64,000 nt of DNA, taken from the NCBI RefSeq assembly GCF_001429505.1, contig NZ_LMJW01000001.1, positions 870,606 through 934,605 of the forward strand, read 5' to 3'. This document shows, in pieces, positions 52,966 through 62,083 of this stretch. The notes under the pieces are model-generated. The model was not told the DNA's origin, did no database searches, and saw nothing but the letters and a program-made list of their open reading frames with translations. The position numbers and the translations under genes are program-made. The number at the start of each line of letters is the position of its first letter. Within the stretch, counting starts at the first letter, position 1. The DNA comes from Allobosea sp. Root483D1 (GTDB taxonomy: Bacteria > Pseudomonadota > Alphaproteobacteria > Rhizobiales > Beijerinckiaceae).

Positions 52966-54018
52966 ATGCGTGTCGCCATCCTGGGAGCGGGCGCAGCCGC
53001 TTTCGCCGCCGCAGCCTTTCTCGCCGAGCGCGGGCATGACGCCGTCCTCTGGTCGCCCTCGGGCCAGAGCACGGAAGCGCTCGCCGCGGGCCAACCGCTG
53101 ATCAGCGAGGGAAAGATCGCAGGGGAGTTCCGAGCTGGCGTAGCACCAAGTTGCCAGGCCGCCCTCGATGGCGCCGATGCCGTGCTGATCGCCCTGCCGG
53201 CGAACGGGCACAAGCGCGTCATGGACGAGATGGCGCCGCTGCTGTCGCCGGGGCAGCCGGTCATCATCTCCTCGCACGCCTCGCTGGGCGCCTTCTATCT
53301 GTCGCGGCTGCTCGCCGCGCACGGCATCGAGGTGCCGATCATCGCGCTCAGCACCACGATCCTGCGCTCACGCCGCACCGGGCCGAATACGGTCAAGATC
53401 GCGACCATCCGCAGCAAGGTCGACATCGCCACCTTGCCGCGGCGGCTCGCCGAGGAAGGACTCGACCTTTGCCGCAAGCTATTCGGCGACCGCTTCCGCG
53501 CCGTCGACGGCCTGCTCGCGGTGTCGCTGAGCAACGTCAACCCGCAAAGCCACATGGCGCTGGCGCTGGCCAACTTCACCCGGATGGAGAAGGGCGAGGC
53601 CTGGGGCCAGAGCGAGAACCTGACGATGGCGGTCGGCCGTTTGCTCGAAGCCATCGATGCCGAGCGGCTCGCCTTGGCCGCTGCGTTCGGCCTGAAGGTC
53701 CGGACGATGCGCGAGCATTACTCGCTGACCTATGGCGTGCCTGACGCCCCGCTGGGCGAGACCTCCCGGATGCTGGCGACGACGCAGCCGACGACGCTCG
53801 GGCCGGCCACCGTCGACACCCGCTACACGCTGGAAGACGTCCCGTTCGGACTTCTGCCGCTCGCGGAGCTCGGACGCCTGGCCGGCGTGCCGATGCCGCT
53901 GCACCAGGCGGGCCTTGCCATCTTTTCCGCCCTCTATGGACGGGATCTCGCGCAGGACAACGATATTCTGCCCGAGCTCATGAGGAACGGCCTGTCGCGC
54001 GAGCAATTGCTGGCCTGA
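52966..54018 (+). CDS. NAD/NADP octopine/nopaline dehydrogenase family protein
   Basis: 350 residues. Rossmann motif AILGAGAAAFAAAAFLAERG is at the N-terminus (about 3-22). The middle has the ALPANGHKRVMDEMAPLL segment, and the C-terminal domain has SNVNPQSHMALALANFTRME and REHYSLTYG, with conserved Asn and His positions of this family. Members make or cleave the secondary-amine bond between an amino acid and a keto acid, NAD(P)H-dependently. ATG 52966 lies ten bases after the oxidase stop. It is the last gene of the operon. Confidence 0.88.
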   Translation: MRVAILGAGAAAFAAAAFLAERGHDAVLWSPSGQSTEALAAGQPLISEGKIAGEFRAGVAPSCQAALDGADAVLIALPANGHKRVMDEMAPLLSPGQPVIISSHASLGAFYLSRLLAAHGIEVPIIALSTTILRSRRTGPNTVKIATIRSKVDIATLPRRLAEEGLDLCRKLFGDRFRAVDGLLAVSLSNVNPQSHMALALANFTRMEKGEAWGQSENLTMAVGRLLEAIDAERLALAAAFGLKVRTMREHYSLTYGVPDAPLGETSRMLATTQPTTLGPATVDTRYTLEDVPFGLLPLAELGRLAGVPMPLHQAGLAIFSALYGRDLAQDNDILPELMRNGLSREQLLA

Positions 54019-54104
54019 GCCCGGTGACGATGGGGGCGGCGGTCGATCATCCTCGGAGGAAGGTTAAGAGCGTCGCAGACCGTCCACTGTTGCAGCTCCC
54101 GCTG

Positions 54105-54857
54105 TCAAAGCCTCATGCCGCCATCGACCGCGATCTCCGCGCCGTTGATGTAGGCGCCTTCGGGGGAGCAGAGCAGCAGAGCCAGGCCCGCGCAGTCCTC
54201 GGCCCGGCCGAGCCTGCCGAGCGGAATGCGTGCCAGCACCTGCTCCTCCCGGCCGGGCTGAGCCAGAACGGTGCGATTGCGATCGGTCAGGATCGCGCCG
54301 GGCTGGATGATGTTGCAGGTGACGTCTGGCGCACGCAGGGTGCGCGCCAGATTGACGATCATGTTGGTCTGCGCAGCCTTGGTGGCGGCGTAATAGAAAT
54401 GCGTCGGATTGGGGCGCGCCTCCTGCACGCTGCCGATCGCGATGACCCGGCCAAAGCCGCGCGCCATCATGCCCGGCAGGAAGGCCTGCAGCAGCCGCAC
54501 CGTGGCGTGGAGATTGATCTGCGTCTGGGCGGCCATCGCAGCTTCGGAGACCGCATCCCAGGTCTCGAGGGTTTCGACCGAAGCGCAGAGCACGAGAATG
54601 TCGGGTTCGGTCCCGTTCGCCTTCAGCTCCGCTGCCATGGCGGCCGGGGCCGCAACCTCGGCGAGATCGGCGATCAGGGGCGATGCCACTAGGTTCGATG
54701 TTCGCAGATCCAGAGCCGCCGCAGTCGCGGCCGCTGCATCCCGATCATGAATGACCGCATGCGCGCCGGCCTCGGCGAGCCTTGTGGCGATCGCGAGTCC
54801 GATCCCGCGTGCCGCGCCGGTGACGAGCGCGGTCCGTCCAGCCAGAACGCCCGCCAT
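54105..54857 (-). CDS. SDR family oxidoreductase, atypical NNAG motif
   Basis: 250 residues: cofactor motif VTGAARGIGLA (about 12-22), YYAATKAA supplying Tyr and Lys (about 155-159), and the C-terminal IAVDGGMRL. Where most SDRs have NNAG this protein reads LVLCASVE (about 89-96), which may affect cofactor-domain stability. Its ATG shares one base with the stop of the binding-protein gene upstream (TGATG). It is convergent with the opine-dehydrogenase-like gene but belongs to the GntR-controlled sugar-acid cluster by strand. Confidence 0.88.
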   Translation of the reverse strand: MAGVLAGRTALVTGAARGIGLAIATRLAEAGAHAVIHDRDAAAATAAALDLRTSNLVASPLIADLAEVAAPAAMAAELKANGTEPDILVLCASVETLETWDAVSEAAMAAQTQINLHATVRLLQAFLPGMMARGFGRVIAIGSVQEARPNPTHFYYAATKAAQTNMIVNLARTLRAPDVTCNIIQPGAILTDRNRTVLAQPGREEQVLARIPLGRLGRAEDCAGLALLLCSPEGAYINGAEIAVDGGMRL

Positions 54858-56143
54858 CAGAGCAGCGGCTTCACGCGGGCGACGGCATCGTCCATCGCCT
54901 GCTGCGGCGGCTTGCGGCCGAGCACGGCGGCCTGCGTTTCCTCGATGAAGATGTCATGGGCGCGGGCCTGCTCGTCGAAAGCGGGCAGATGGATGCGCGA
55001 GGCTTTCAGCGCCGCAGCCTCGTCGGCGGCATAAGGCATCGCCGCCTTCAACTTGTCGTCGGCATAGGTCGAGATGCGGGTCGGCCCGTTGCCGTTGAGC
55101 GCCATCGCCGTCGTGCCTGCCTTCGAGGAGAGCGCGCGGATCAGCTCCCAGCTGAGCGGCTTTTGCTTGGCGTTCTTCGGGATCATCAGCGACCAGAACT
55201 CGACCGTCGGCGCGAACGCCATCTTGCCGGCGAGATCGGCCGCCATCGGCGGCAGCAGCGACTTGAAGCGCCCGCCATATTTGCCCTTGGCCGGATCGTT
55301 GTAGGAGACCAGCCGGGCGAAGGGATTGATCGTCATCGCCGCCCGGCCCTGCTGCATCCAGGTGGTGATCTCCTCATTGTTCACCGTGGCGAAGTTCCGC
55401 GGCAGCACGCCGGTCTTGTAGAGATCGGCGAGGATCGTCAGCGCCTTGACCATCGCCGGTTCGTTGGCGGTGAGCTTGCCATCGGCCGTCATGTAGTCGC
55501 CGCCGAGACAGCGGGAGAAGGTGAGGAAGTTCGAGGCGAAGACTGCGGTGAAGGCGAGGCCGTGGACCTGCGTGCCGTCCTCGCGCTTGAAGGTGAGCTT
55601 GCGCGCGGCCTCGATCAGATCCTCGAAGGTCGCCGGCGGTTTGCTGATACCGCGCTCTTCCAGAAGCGCCTCGTTGTAGATCAGCGCATTGGTGGCGTGG
55701 CGGACAGGGATGCCGTGCAGCGCGCCATCGACCTTGAGCGGTGCGATCAGCCCCGGTGCGAAATCGTCGAAGGCCTCGATCGGCGCCTCCTTCAGAGCTG
55801 CGTCGAGCGGCTCGAACAGCCTGAGATTGCGCGGCACGGCGCGACCGTTGACGAGATAGGCGACGTCGATCGAGGTCTCGGCCAGCGATGCCTCGCGCAA
55901 GAGCCGCTCATGCACGGCGTTGACGTCGCCAAAGGTGACCCAGTTCAGGTTCGCCCCGCTCGCCTTGCGGAAAGCCTCGGTCGCATCGCCGCCCGGTCCG
56001 GTCGTGGCTGCGGTCTGGTGGACGCGATGGCCGAGCGCGGTCAGCGCCTTCGCCTGCGCGAAGGCACCCTTCGGTAGAACTGCCGACACGGCGGTCGCGC
56101 CGGCGAGAGCGCCGAACCGGCGGCGCGAGATCGATTGTGACAT
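54857..56143 (-). CDS. CUT1-type ABC transporter substrate-binding protein (copy A)
   Basis: 428 residues from ATG 56143 with GGAGGAAG upstream. Tat leader SRRRFGALAGATAVSAVLP, cleavage near AFAQ (~34). It is paralogous to the protein encoded upstream: both have PRNFAT, WMQQGRAAM and ALNGNGP-R-STYAD blocks. Family 1 sugar-binding fold. The permeases it serves are probably the pair at 59483-61193 on the other side of the GntR gene. Confidence 0.92.
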   Translation of the reverse strand: MSQSISRRRFGALAGATAVSAVLPKGAFAQAKALTALGHRVHQTAATTGPGGDATEAFRKASGANLNWVTFGDVNAVHERLLREASLAETSIDVAYLVNGRAVPRNLRLFEPLDAALKEAPIEAFDDFAPGLIAPLKVDGALHGIPVRHATNALIYNEALLEERGISKPPATFEDLIEAARKLTFKREDGTQVHGLAFTAVFASNFLTFSRCLGGDYMTADGKLTANEPAMVKALTILADLYKTGVLPRNFATVNNEEITTWMQQGRAAMTINPFARLVSYNDPAKGKYGGRFKSLLPPMAADLAGKMAFAPTVEFWSLMIPKNAKQKPLSWELIRALSSKAGTTAMALNGNGPTRISTYADDKLKAAMPYAADEAAALKASRIHLPAFDEQARAHDIFIEETQAAVLGRKPPQQAMDDAVARVKPLL

Positions 56144-56197
56144 GGACTTCCTCCACAAGCTTGTCGGGCGCTGTCGTGGCGCCTTGTCGTGTGGGCC

Positions 56198-57499
56198 TCA
56201 GGCCGGCAGCAGCGGCTGCACGCGCTTGACCAGCGAGGCCATCGCCTCCTCCGGCGTCTTCATGCCGAGCACGGCGGCCTCCGCCTCTTCCTTGAAGAGG
56301 TCGCCGGCGCGGGCCGCCTCGTCGAAGGCCGGCAGCGGCACGCGTGCCACCTTCAGCACCTTCAGCTCCTCGGCTGCATAAGGCACGGTTCCGGCGAAGC
56401 TCTGGTCGGCATAGGTCGAAGCGCGCACCGGCCCATTGCCGTTGAGCGCCGCCTTCAGCGTCGCCTCCTTCGAGGCCATCGCCTTGATGAAGTTCCAGGC
56501 GAGGTCCTTGCGCTTGGCATTCTTCGGGATGACCATGCCCCAGAACTCGACCTTGGCCGGAGCGGCATCGTACTTGCCCGCCAGCGTCTTCGAGGCCGGT
56601 ACGGCGATCGTCTTGATCTTGCCGGAGAATTTCGACTTCTGCGGATCGTTGTAGATGCGGTTGCGGCCCATGCTCTGCAGGCTCATCGCCGCCCGGCCCT
56701 GCTGCATCCAGACATTGACGTCCTCGGGCGAGAGCGTCGCGAAATTGCGCGGGAAGGCATTGGCCTGGAAGAGCTCTCGCAAGGTCCTGATCGCGTTCAG
56801 CATCGGCGGCTGGTCGGCGGCGCATTTGAAGTCGGGCGTGATGAACTCGCCATCCCAGGCGCGGGCGAGGTCGATCACGTTGGGATAGGTCACGCCCGGC
56901 ATGCACAGCCCGACGACCTGCGTGCCGTCGGAGCGGCGATAGCTGCAGGCCTTGGCGATCTCGATCATCTCCTCGATCGTCGCCGGCGGCTTGGAGAAGC
57001 CCTTCTCGGCCAGGATCTCCTCATTGTAGTGCAGGCCGGACGAGGCATGCCGGAACGGCACGGCGAGCTGCTTGCCGCCGACAGTCATGCCCTGCATCAA
57101 CCCCGGGAAGATGTCGGCGGGGTCCTCGAGCGGATCGCGCTTGAGATAGTCGTCGAGCGCCTCGAACAGGTTTGCGGCGCGCGGCACGACCTGTGTGTTG
57201 AGGACGAAGCCGACATCGACCGAGCTCTCTCCGAGGCTCGCCTCGCGAAACAGCCGCTCCTGCAACGGGCCGGTGTCGAAGGTCGTCCACTGGACGGTTA
57301 CGCCATTCTTCGCGGCCCAGTCCCTGGTGATGTCGCCGCCCTGCGCGCCGGTCGAGACCGTCTGCATGACCCGATGGGCGAAGACGTTGAACGGCCCGCT
57401 CTGCTGAGCACGGGCAGTACCGGCGCCCAGCGTCGCGAAGCTCAGCCCGAGAATGCCGGCGCCGAACTGCCTACGGTTCAGTCCTGTCTCCGTGGTCAT
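56198..57499 (-). CDS. CUT1-type ABC transporter substrate-binding protein (copy B)
   Basis: 433 residues with a Tat leader (NRRQFGAGILGLSFATLGAG, cleavage near ARAQ at ~32). The start at 57499 lies 29 bases inside the GntR gene and is fixed by the twin-arginine motif. Paralogue of copy A, so the system can present two ligand specificities to one permease pair. Confidence 0.92.
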   Translation of the reverse strand: MTTETGLNRRQFGAGILGLSFATLGAGTARAQQSGPFNVFAHRVMQTVSTGAQGGDITRDWAAKNGVTVQWTTFDTGPLQERLFREASLGESSVDVGFVLNTQVVPRAANLFEALDDYLKRDPLEDPADIFPGLMQGMTVGGKQLAVPFRHASSGLHYNEEILAEKGFSKPPATIEEMIEIAKACSYRRSDGTQVVGLCMPGVTYPNVIDLARAWDGEFITPDFKCAADQPPMLNAIRTLRELFQANAFPRNFATLSPEDVNVWMQQGRAAMSLQSMGRNRIYNDPQKSKFSGKIKTIAVPASKTLAGKYDAAPAKVEFWGMVIPKNAKRKDLAWNFIKAMASKEATLKAALNGNGPVRASTYADQSFAGTVPYAAEELKVLKVARVPLPAFDEAARAGDLFKEEAEAAVLGMKTPEEAMASLVKRVQPLLPA

Positions 57500-58262
57500 G
57501 CCTGTCCTCCCGATGGTTCGCGAGCTCCGCGATGGCGGCTTCTGCCGCTTCGAAATGCTTGTTCATGGCGGCGAAAGCCGCGGCCGGATCGCCGACTCGG
57601 ATCGCCTCGACGACGCGCACATGCCGTTCGAAGGTGCGGCGCCAGTCGTCTTTGGTGCGCTTCTCGCGCGAATTGAAGATCTCCATGACCTCGCGGATCA
57701 CCGGCCGCAGGCCCCTGATCTGGAAGTCGAGCAGGCGGTTGCCTGAGGATGCCGCGATAGCCTCGTGAAAATCGAGATCGGCCTCGATCCAGCGCGGCAC
57801 ATGCCCGAGCGCATCCTCCATGCGGGCGAGGATCAGGTCGAGCTTCTCGACATCTTCAGGCGAACGGCGCGCAGCACTGTGGGCCGCGATCGGCGGCTCG
57901 AGGATGCGACGCAGTTCCACCGCCTCGGTCAGGCCGCTCGGGCGGCCACGCACGGCGAAGCGATAGAAGCGATCGAGCGGAGCGGCATCGAGCGCCTGAA
58001 TGCGGGTCGGCTTGCCCTGCTGGATATGCACGACGCCCATCGCCGCGAGCTGGCGGATGGCCTCACGGGCGATCGGCTTGCTGACGCCGAAGGAGGCGGC
58101 GATCCGCGCTTCCGATGGCAAGGTGTCGCCCGGCTTCAGGCGGCCGTCCTGGATCGCCTGGGTGATGCGCTGGATCACGGCATCGCCCAGCCGCATGGGC
58201 ACGACGTCGCCACCGGCGAATGGGTCGTCGCCGCCCAGCAGGGATGAAGCGGCATCGCTCAT
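57471..58262 (-). CDS. GntR family regulator, FadR subfamily (FCD domain)
   Basis: 263 residues: a winged helix (LPSEARIAASFGVSKPIARE, about 45-65) and an FCD effector domain with the metal-site residues in DLDFHEAIAASSGN (about 165) and a C-terminal ATP-free helical bundle. FadR-type proteins of sugar-acid pathways respond to aldonate or keto-acid intermediates. It is divergent from the enolase-superfamily gene, with a 17-bp near-perfect palindrome between, and co-directional with the binding-protein genes. Confidence 0.93.
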   Translation of the reverse strand: MSDAASSLLGGDDPFAGGDVVPMRLGDAVIQRITQAIQDGRLKPGDTLPSEARIAASFGVSKPIAREAIRQLAAMGVVHIQQGKPTRIQALDAAPLDRFYRFAVRGRPSGLTEAVELRRILEPPIAAHSAARRSPEDVEKLDLILARMEDALGHVPRWIEADLDFHEAIAASSGNRLLDFQIRGLRPVIREVMEIFNSREKRTKDDWRRTFERHVRVVEAIRVGDPAAAFAAMNKHFEAAEAAIAELANHREDRHDHGDRTEP

Positions 58263-58317
58263 CGATCACCTCCGTTCGATGATCATTGACAGATGCCGCT
58301 GAGCTTGGCAACTGTTC

Positions 58318-58334
58318 AACCTATCAGATAAGTT
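58318..58334. promoter_or_regulatory. Near-perfect 17-bp palindrome, candidate GntR operator
   Basis: AACCTATC-A-GATAAGTT has one mismatch between arms and an odd centre at 58326. It lies in the 96-base gap between the GntR gene and the enolase-superfamily gene, so it can control both directions. Confidence 0.6.
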
Positions 58335-58358
58335 AAGCACTCAAGAGGACGCCGCCGC

Positions 58359-59483
58359 ATGCCGGCCAGCCGCATCTCAAAGGTCATCGCACATCCCTTG
58401 CGGGCGACGCTGCCCAAGGTCCAGCGCACGTCGCAGGGCGATTATCCGGCGATCGAGATCGTCGTGGTCGAGGTCGAGACCGAAGATGGCACCGTCGGCT
58501 TCGGCGAAGGCCTCTGCCGCCGCGGCGCGGCCGGCTATGCCCGCTTCATCGAGGAGGCGCTGGTGCCGCGCCTGCTCGGGCGCGATGCAGCCGACCGGCG
58601 CGCGCTCTGGAAGGTGATGCGGGCTGCCCTGTCCGGACGCCCGGGCGGCCAGATCATCGAGGCGATCGCGGCGGTCGACATCGCGCTCTGGGATATCGCG
58701 GGAAAACAGGCCGGCCAGCCGATCCACAAACTGCTCGGCGGCATGGGGCGCAAGGAGGTCGCGGCCTATGCCTCCTCGATCAACTGGCTCGACGATGCCA
58801 CCGTCGAGGCCGAGGTCGCCGCCGTGCTCAAGGCCGGTTTCCGCGAGATCAAGGTCAAGCTCGGCCATCCGCTGAAGGATGCCATCGCCCGCGCGAAATT
58901 CGTCCGCAAGCTCGCGGGCGACGACATCGCGCTCTATGTCGACGCGAACTGGGCCTATGACGTCGATGATGCATTGATCGTCGGGCGGGCGCTGGCCGAT
59001 CTCGGTTATGGCTTCTTCGAGGAGCCGATCGCGCCGCAGGATCGCGAAGGCTATCGCCGCCTCGCCCAGCATCTGCCGGTCAGGCTCGCGGCCGGCGAGA
59101 GCGATTTCGTCGCCTCGGACGCGCTGATCTCGCTGCAGGACCGCTCGCTCGGGCTGATCCAGCCGGATGTGACGCGCTCAGGCGGCATCAGCGAGACCTG
59201 GCGCATCTGCGAGCTCGCCGCCGCCTTCAACACCGCTTACGCCCCGCATGTCGGCTGGTCGGGCGCGATCTGCGTCGCCGCCAGCCTGCAGCTCGCCGCG
59301 GCGGCCGAAACCTTCCGCACCTTCGAGTGCATGGTCTACCAGAACCCGCTGCGCGACGCCTTCACCCAGCCGATCGTCGGCGAGGGATCGCAACTGATAG
59401 ACGGCAAGCTCGCCGTACCGCAGGGGCCGGGACTCGGCATCGAGATCGACCGCGATGCGCTGGCGCGCTTCAGGATCGCCTGA
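58359..59483 (+). CDS. Mandelate racemase/muconate lactonizing enzyme family protein (probable sugar-acid dehydratase)
   Basis: 374 residues of the enolase superfamily. The capping domain is followed by a barrel with Lys-Val-Lys in FREIKVKLGHP (about 163-165), metal ligands Asp in YVDANWAYD (about 193), Glu in FFEEPIAPQ (about 219) and Glu in LAAGESDF (about 246), and an Asp/His pair in QPDVTRSGG and PHVGWSG (about 268 and 297). The His-Asp dyad puts it in the mandelate-racemase subgroup, most of whose bacterial members dehydrate aldonic acids. With the sugar-type transporter, a sugar-acid dehydratase is the likely role. ATG 58359. Confidence 0.9.
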   Translation: MPASRISKVIAHPLRATLPKVQRTSQGDYPAIEIVVVEVETEDGTVGFGEGLCRRGAAGYARFIEEALVPRLLGRDAADRRALWKVMRAALSGRPGGQIIEAIAAVDIALWDIAGKQAGQPIHKLLGGMGRKEVAAYASSINWLDDATVEAEVAAVLKAGFREIKVKLGHPLKDAIARAKFVRKLAGDDIALYVDANWAYDVDDALIVGRALADLGYGFFEEPIAPQDREGYRRLAQHLPVRLAAGESDFVASDALISLQDRSLGLIQPDVTRSGGISETWRICELAAAFNTAYAPHVGWSGAICVAASLQLAAAAETFRTFECMVYQNPLRDAFTQPIVGEGSQLIDGKLAVPQGPGLGIEIDRDALARFRIA

Positions 59484-60358
59484 TGAGCGCCCGCACACCA
59501 CTCTCCGCCATAGCGCTGGTCTCGCCGGTCCAATTGATGATCGGCGGCATCATCTTCCTGCCGGCGATCTATGTCTTCTGGCTCAGCCTCAACCAGTCCT
59601 CCTTCGGCCAGGCGGCGAGCTTCGTCGGCTTCGCCAATTACGCGAAGGTGCTGGGCGATGCCTATTTCTGGAAGGCGCTCCTCAACACGGTGATCGTCGT
59701 CGCCGTCGTGGTGCATGTCGAATTGCTCGTCGGCCTCGGCATGGCGCTGTTCTTCGCCTCCGGCGTGCCGTTTCGGGCGCTGCTGCTTGCGATCGTGCTC
59801 GCGCCTTATGCCGTCAGCGAAGTCTCGGCGGTGGTGATGTGGCGCTTCCTGTTCGAGCCGGATGTCGGGATGATGAGCCGGCTTCTGATGTCCCTCGACC
59901 TGCCGCCGATCGAATGGGCAGTGAACCCGAGCCACGGGCTCGCCATGGTCAGCCTGCTCTCGATCTGGCTGCATCTGCCGTTCAGCTTCATCATCCTCTA
60001 CGCAGCCCGGCTCTCGATACCCAGCGATCTCTATGAGGCCGCCGCGATCGACGGCGCCTCGCCCTGGACTTCGTTTCGCCGGATCACGCTGCCGCTCTTG
60101 ATGCCGGCGCTGCTGATCGCGGCCCTGTTCCGCTACATCTTCGCCTTCCGCCTGTTCTCCGAGGTCTGGCTGATGACCGGCGGCGGCCCGGCACGCTCGA
60201 CCGAGGTGATGGCGGTCTATCTCTATCTCGAGGCCTTCCGTTACAACGCCTTCGGCCCGGCCGCCGCCACCGGCTGGCTGCTGGTGCTCGCCTCGCTCCT
60301 GCTCGCGCTGTTCTACCTGCGTGGGCTCTACAGGGAGATGTTCGGCAAGCATGCCTAA
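59483..60358 (+). CDS. Sugar ABC transporter permease, MalF/UgpA type
   Basis: 291 residues from ATG 59483, overlapping the upstream stop (TGATG). Six predicted helices, EAA loop LYEAAAIDGASPWTSFRRITLP near 185-205, and WLMTGGGPARSTEVMAVYLY near 235. Overlaps the next gene by eight bases. Confidence 0.94.
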   Translation: MSARTPLSAIALVSPVQLMIGGIIFLPAIYVFWLSLNQSSFGQAASFVGFANYAKVLGDAYFWKALLNTVIVVAVVVHVELLVGLGMALFFASGVPFRALLLAIVLAPYAVSEVSAVVMWRFLFEPDVGMMSRLLMSLDLPPIEWAVNPSHGLAMVSLLSIWLHLPFSFIILYAARLSIPSDLYEAAAIDGASPWTSFRRITLPLLMPALLIAALFRYIFAFRLFSEVWLMTGGGPARSTEVMAVYLYLEAFRYNAFGPAAATGWLLVLASLLLALFYLRGLYREMFGKHA

Positions 60359-61193
60359 GCTCTCCTTGCCCAAGCTCCTGCGTTGTCTCCTCAAGCTCGT
60401 CGGCGTCGCCGCGATCGTCGCCTGGTCGCTCGTCCCGATCGGCTTGATCGCGATGTCGTCCTTCAAGGCCGACCGCGACATCTTCTCGACCGGCAGCACG
60501 TTCTCCTTTGCTCCGACCCTGGCGAACTACCAGGCGCTCTGGAGCCGCTGGGGCGATTTCTTCTTCGGCCTGTGGAACAGCTTCCTCGTCACGGTCGGTG
60601 CGACCGTTCTCGCCGTCGGCGTGTCCTTGCTCGCCGGCTTCGCCTATTCGCGCTTCGCCTCTCGCGGCCTGCAGGCCTCGGCCTTCTTCCTGATCTTCAT
60701 CCGGCTGATCCCGCCGATCGTGATCACGCTGCCGCTCTTTCCGGTGGTGAACTGGCTCGGCCTCAACGACACGCATTTCGTGCTGATCGTGCTCTACGCC
60801 ACCTTCTTCGTTTCGCTGGGGACGGTGGTGATGCGCACCTTCATCGATCAGATCCCGCGCGAGCTGGATGAGGCCGCGATGATGGACGGCGCCTCGCAGT
60901 TCCAGATCATCATGCGCGTGATCCTGCCGATGGCGGCGCAGGGCATGCTCGCGGTCTCGGTCTTCGTCATCGTCTACGCCTGGAACGAGTTCCTCTTCGC
61001 CTTCATCTTCACCACGACCAAGGCGAAGACCGCGCCGCTGGTGATCTCCGAGATGATCGGCGCCGTCGAAGGCGTCGAATGGGGCGTGCTCTTCGCCGCC
61101 TCGACCGTGCAGCTCGTGCCGGTGCTCGCCTTCGTCATCCTCATGCAAAAGCATCTCGTGGCGGGCCTGACCGCCGGCGCGGTGAAGGGGTAA
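60351..61193 (+). CDS. Sugar ABC transporter permease, MalG/UgpE type
   Basis: 280 residues, six predicted helices, EAA loop PRELDEAAMMDGASQFQI near 170-190, C-terminal GLTAGAVKG. It pairs with the preceding permease. No ATPase gene is in this cluster, so a shared MsmK/UgpC-type ATPase is needed from elsewhere. Confidence 0.94.
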   Translation: MPKLSLPKLLRCLLKLVGVAAIVAWSLVPIGLIAMSSFKADRDIFSTGSTFSFAPTLANYQALWSRWGDFFFGLWNSFLVTVGATVLAVGVSLLAGFAYSRFASRGLQASAFFLIFIRLIPPIVITLPLFPVVNWLGLNDTHFVLIVLYATFFVSLGTVVMRTFIDQIPRELDEAAMMDGASQFQIIMRVILPMAAQGMLAVSVFVIVYAWNEFLFAFIFTTTKAKTAPLVISEMIGAVEGVEWGVLFAASTVQLVPVLAFVILMQKHLVAGLTAGAVKG

Positions 61194-61198
61194 TCGCC

Positions 61199-62083
61199 AT
61201 GACCGACATCGACGCCCTGCGCCGCGCCATCCGCGAGGCCGACCCGCAGCTCAGCCGTTTCGACCCCCTGCCCCGCATCATCTGCCTCGACGATTTCGAC
61301 CGCGGCATGTGCGGTTGGACCCAGCTCGTTGGCAATTACGAGGACAGTCTCGACGCCATGCTGCCGGGCTATGCTCAGCACAGCCACGCCATGCTCTCGA
61401 CCCTGCCGAACTGGGATTTCGGCTCTCATGGCGGCGTCGACGGCTCCTATGCGCTGAAGATCGCGACGCGGCCGAAGAAGGGCGCGCAGAACGTCGCGAT
61501 CAAGCGCTTGACCTTCCGCAAGCCGGGTCCGATCCGGCTCGAGGCCTATTTCACCTTCAAGCCCGAGGCGACCGATCTGCAGCTCTCGGAGACCGATATC
61601 CGCTCCTTCGGCTTCCTCTACGATCTCCAGATCGGCGACAGCTCAGGACCGGGCGATCGCGTCATGCCGCATTTGCGCTTCCTCAATGCCCAGGACGGCG
61701 AGCACCTGCAGAAATGGCAGTTCAAGCGCAAGACGACGCCGATCAAGCCGATCGGCCATGCCGGCAAGACGATCACGCATTATCACCTCGCGCCCGACGA
61801 CTGGGAGGACCTGCCCGGCGGTGAGCAGCGCCTCTGCTACAACGAGATCCCGACCAAGGTGAACTGGCATTATCTGCGCTTCGATTTCGACCTCGCCTCG
61901 ATGCAGGCGACGCGCTTTCAGGTCAACGACCGGGTGTTCGCCATGGAGGGCTTCGAGAGCATCCGAATCCCCGCGATGAAGAACCTCTGGTGCATGCTCA
62001 ACCTCGCCTTCTTCGCCGAAACCGACACCGACAAGCGCGCCTTCGCCTATCTCGATTCCGTCTGCCTGTCGGGAGAGTTCTGA
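61199..62083 (+). CDS. Conserved protein of unknown function (possibly DUF6772-like), sugar-transport associated
   Basis: 294 residues, no signal peptide or membrane segment, five bases after the permease stop. It is aromatic- and beta-strand-rich: FDRGMCGWTQLVGNYEDS near the N-terminus, then GGVDGSYALKIATRP and KPGPIRLEAYFTFKPEA, reminiscent of jelly-roll/lectin-like folds. The family label is from memory and uncertain. Its place in the operon suggests a role in processing or binding the imported sugar derivative. Its stop overlaps the next start (TGATG). Confidence 0.75.
   Translation: MTDIDALRRAIREADPQLSRFDPLPRIICLDDFDRGMCGWTQLVGNYEDSLDAMLPGYAQHSHAMLSTLPNWDFGSHGGVDGSYALKIATRPKKGAQNVAIKRLTFRKPGPIRLEAYFTFKPEATDLQLSETDIRSFGFLYDLQIGDSSGPGDRVMPHLRFLNAQDGEHLQKWQFKRKTTPIKPIGHAGKTITHYHLAPDDWEDLPGGEQRLCYNEIPTKVNWHYLRFDFDLASMQATRFQVNDRVFAMEGFESIRIPAMKNLWCMLNLAFFAETDTDKRAFAYLDSVCLSGEF

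Noticed and set aside
47963..54018. Ti-plasmid-like opine region
   Set aside because: No T-DNA borders, vir, tra or rep genes are seen; the resemblance is limited to enzyme families and transporter type.
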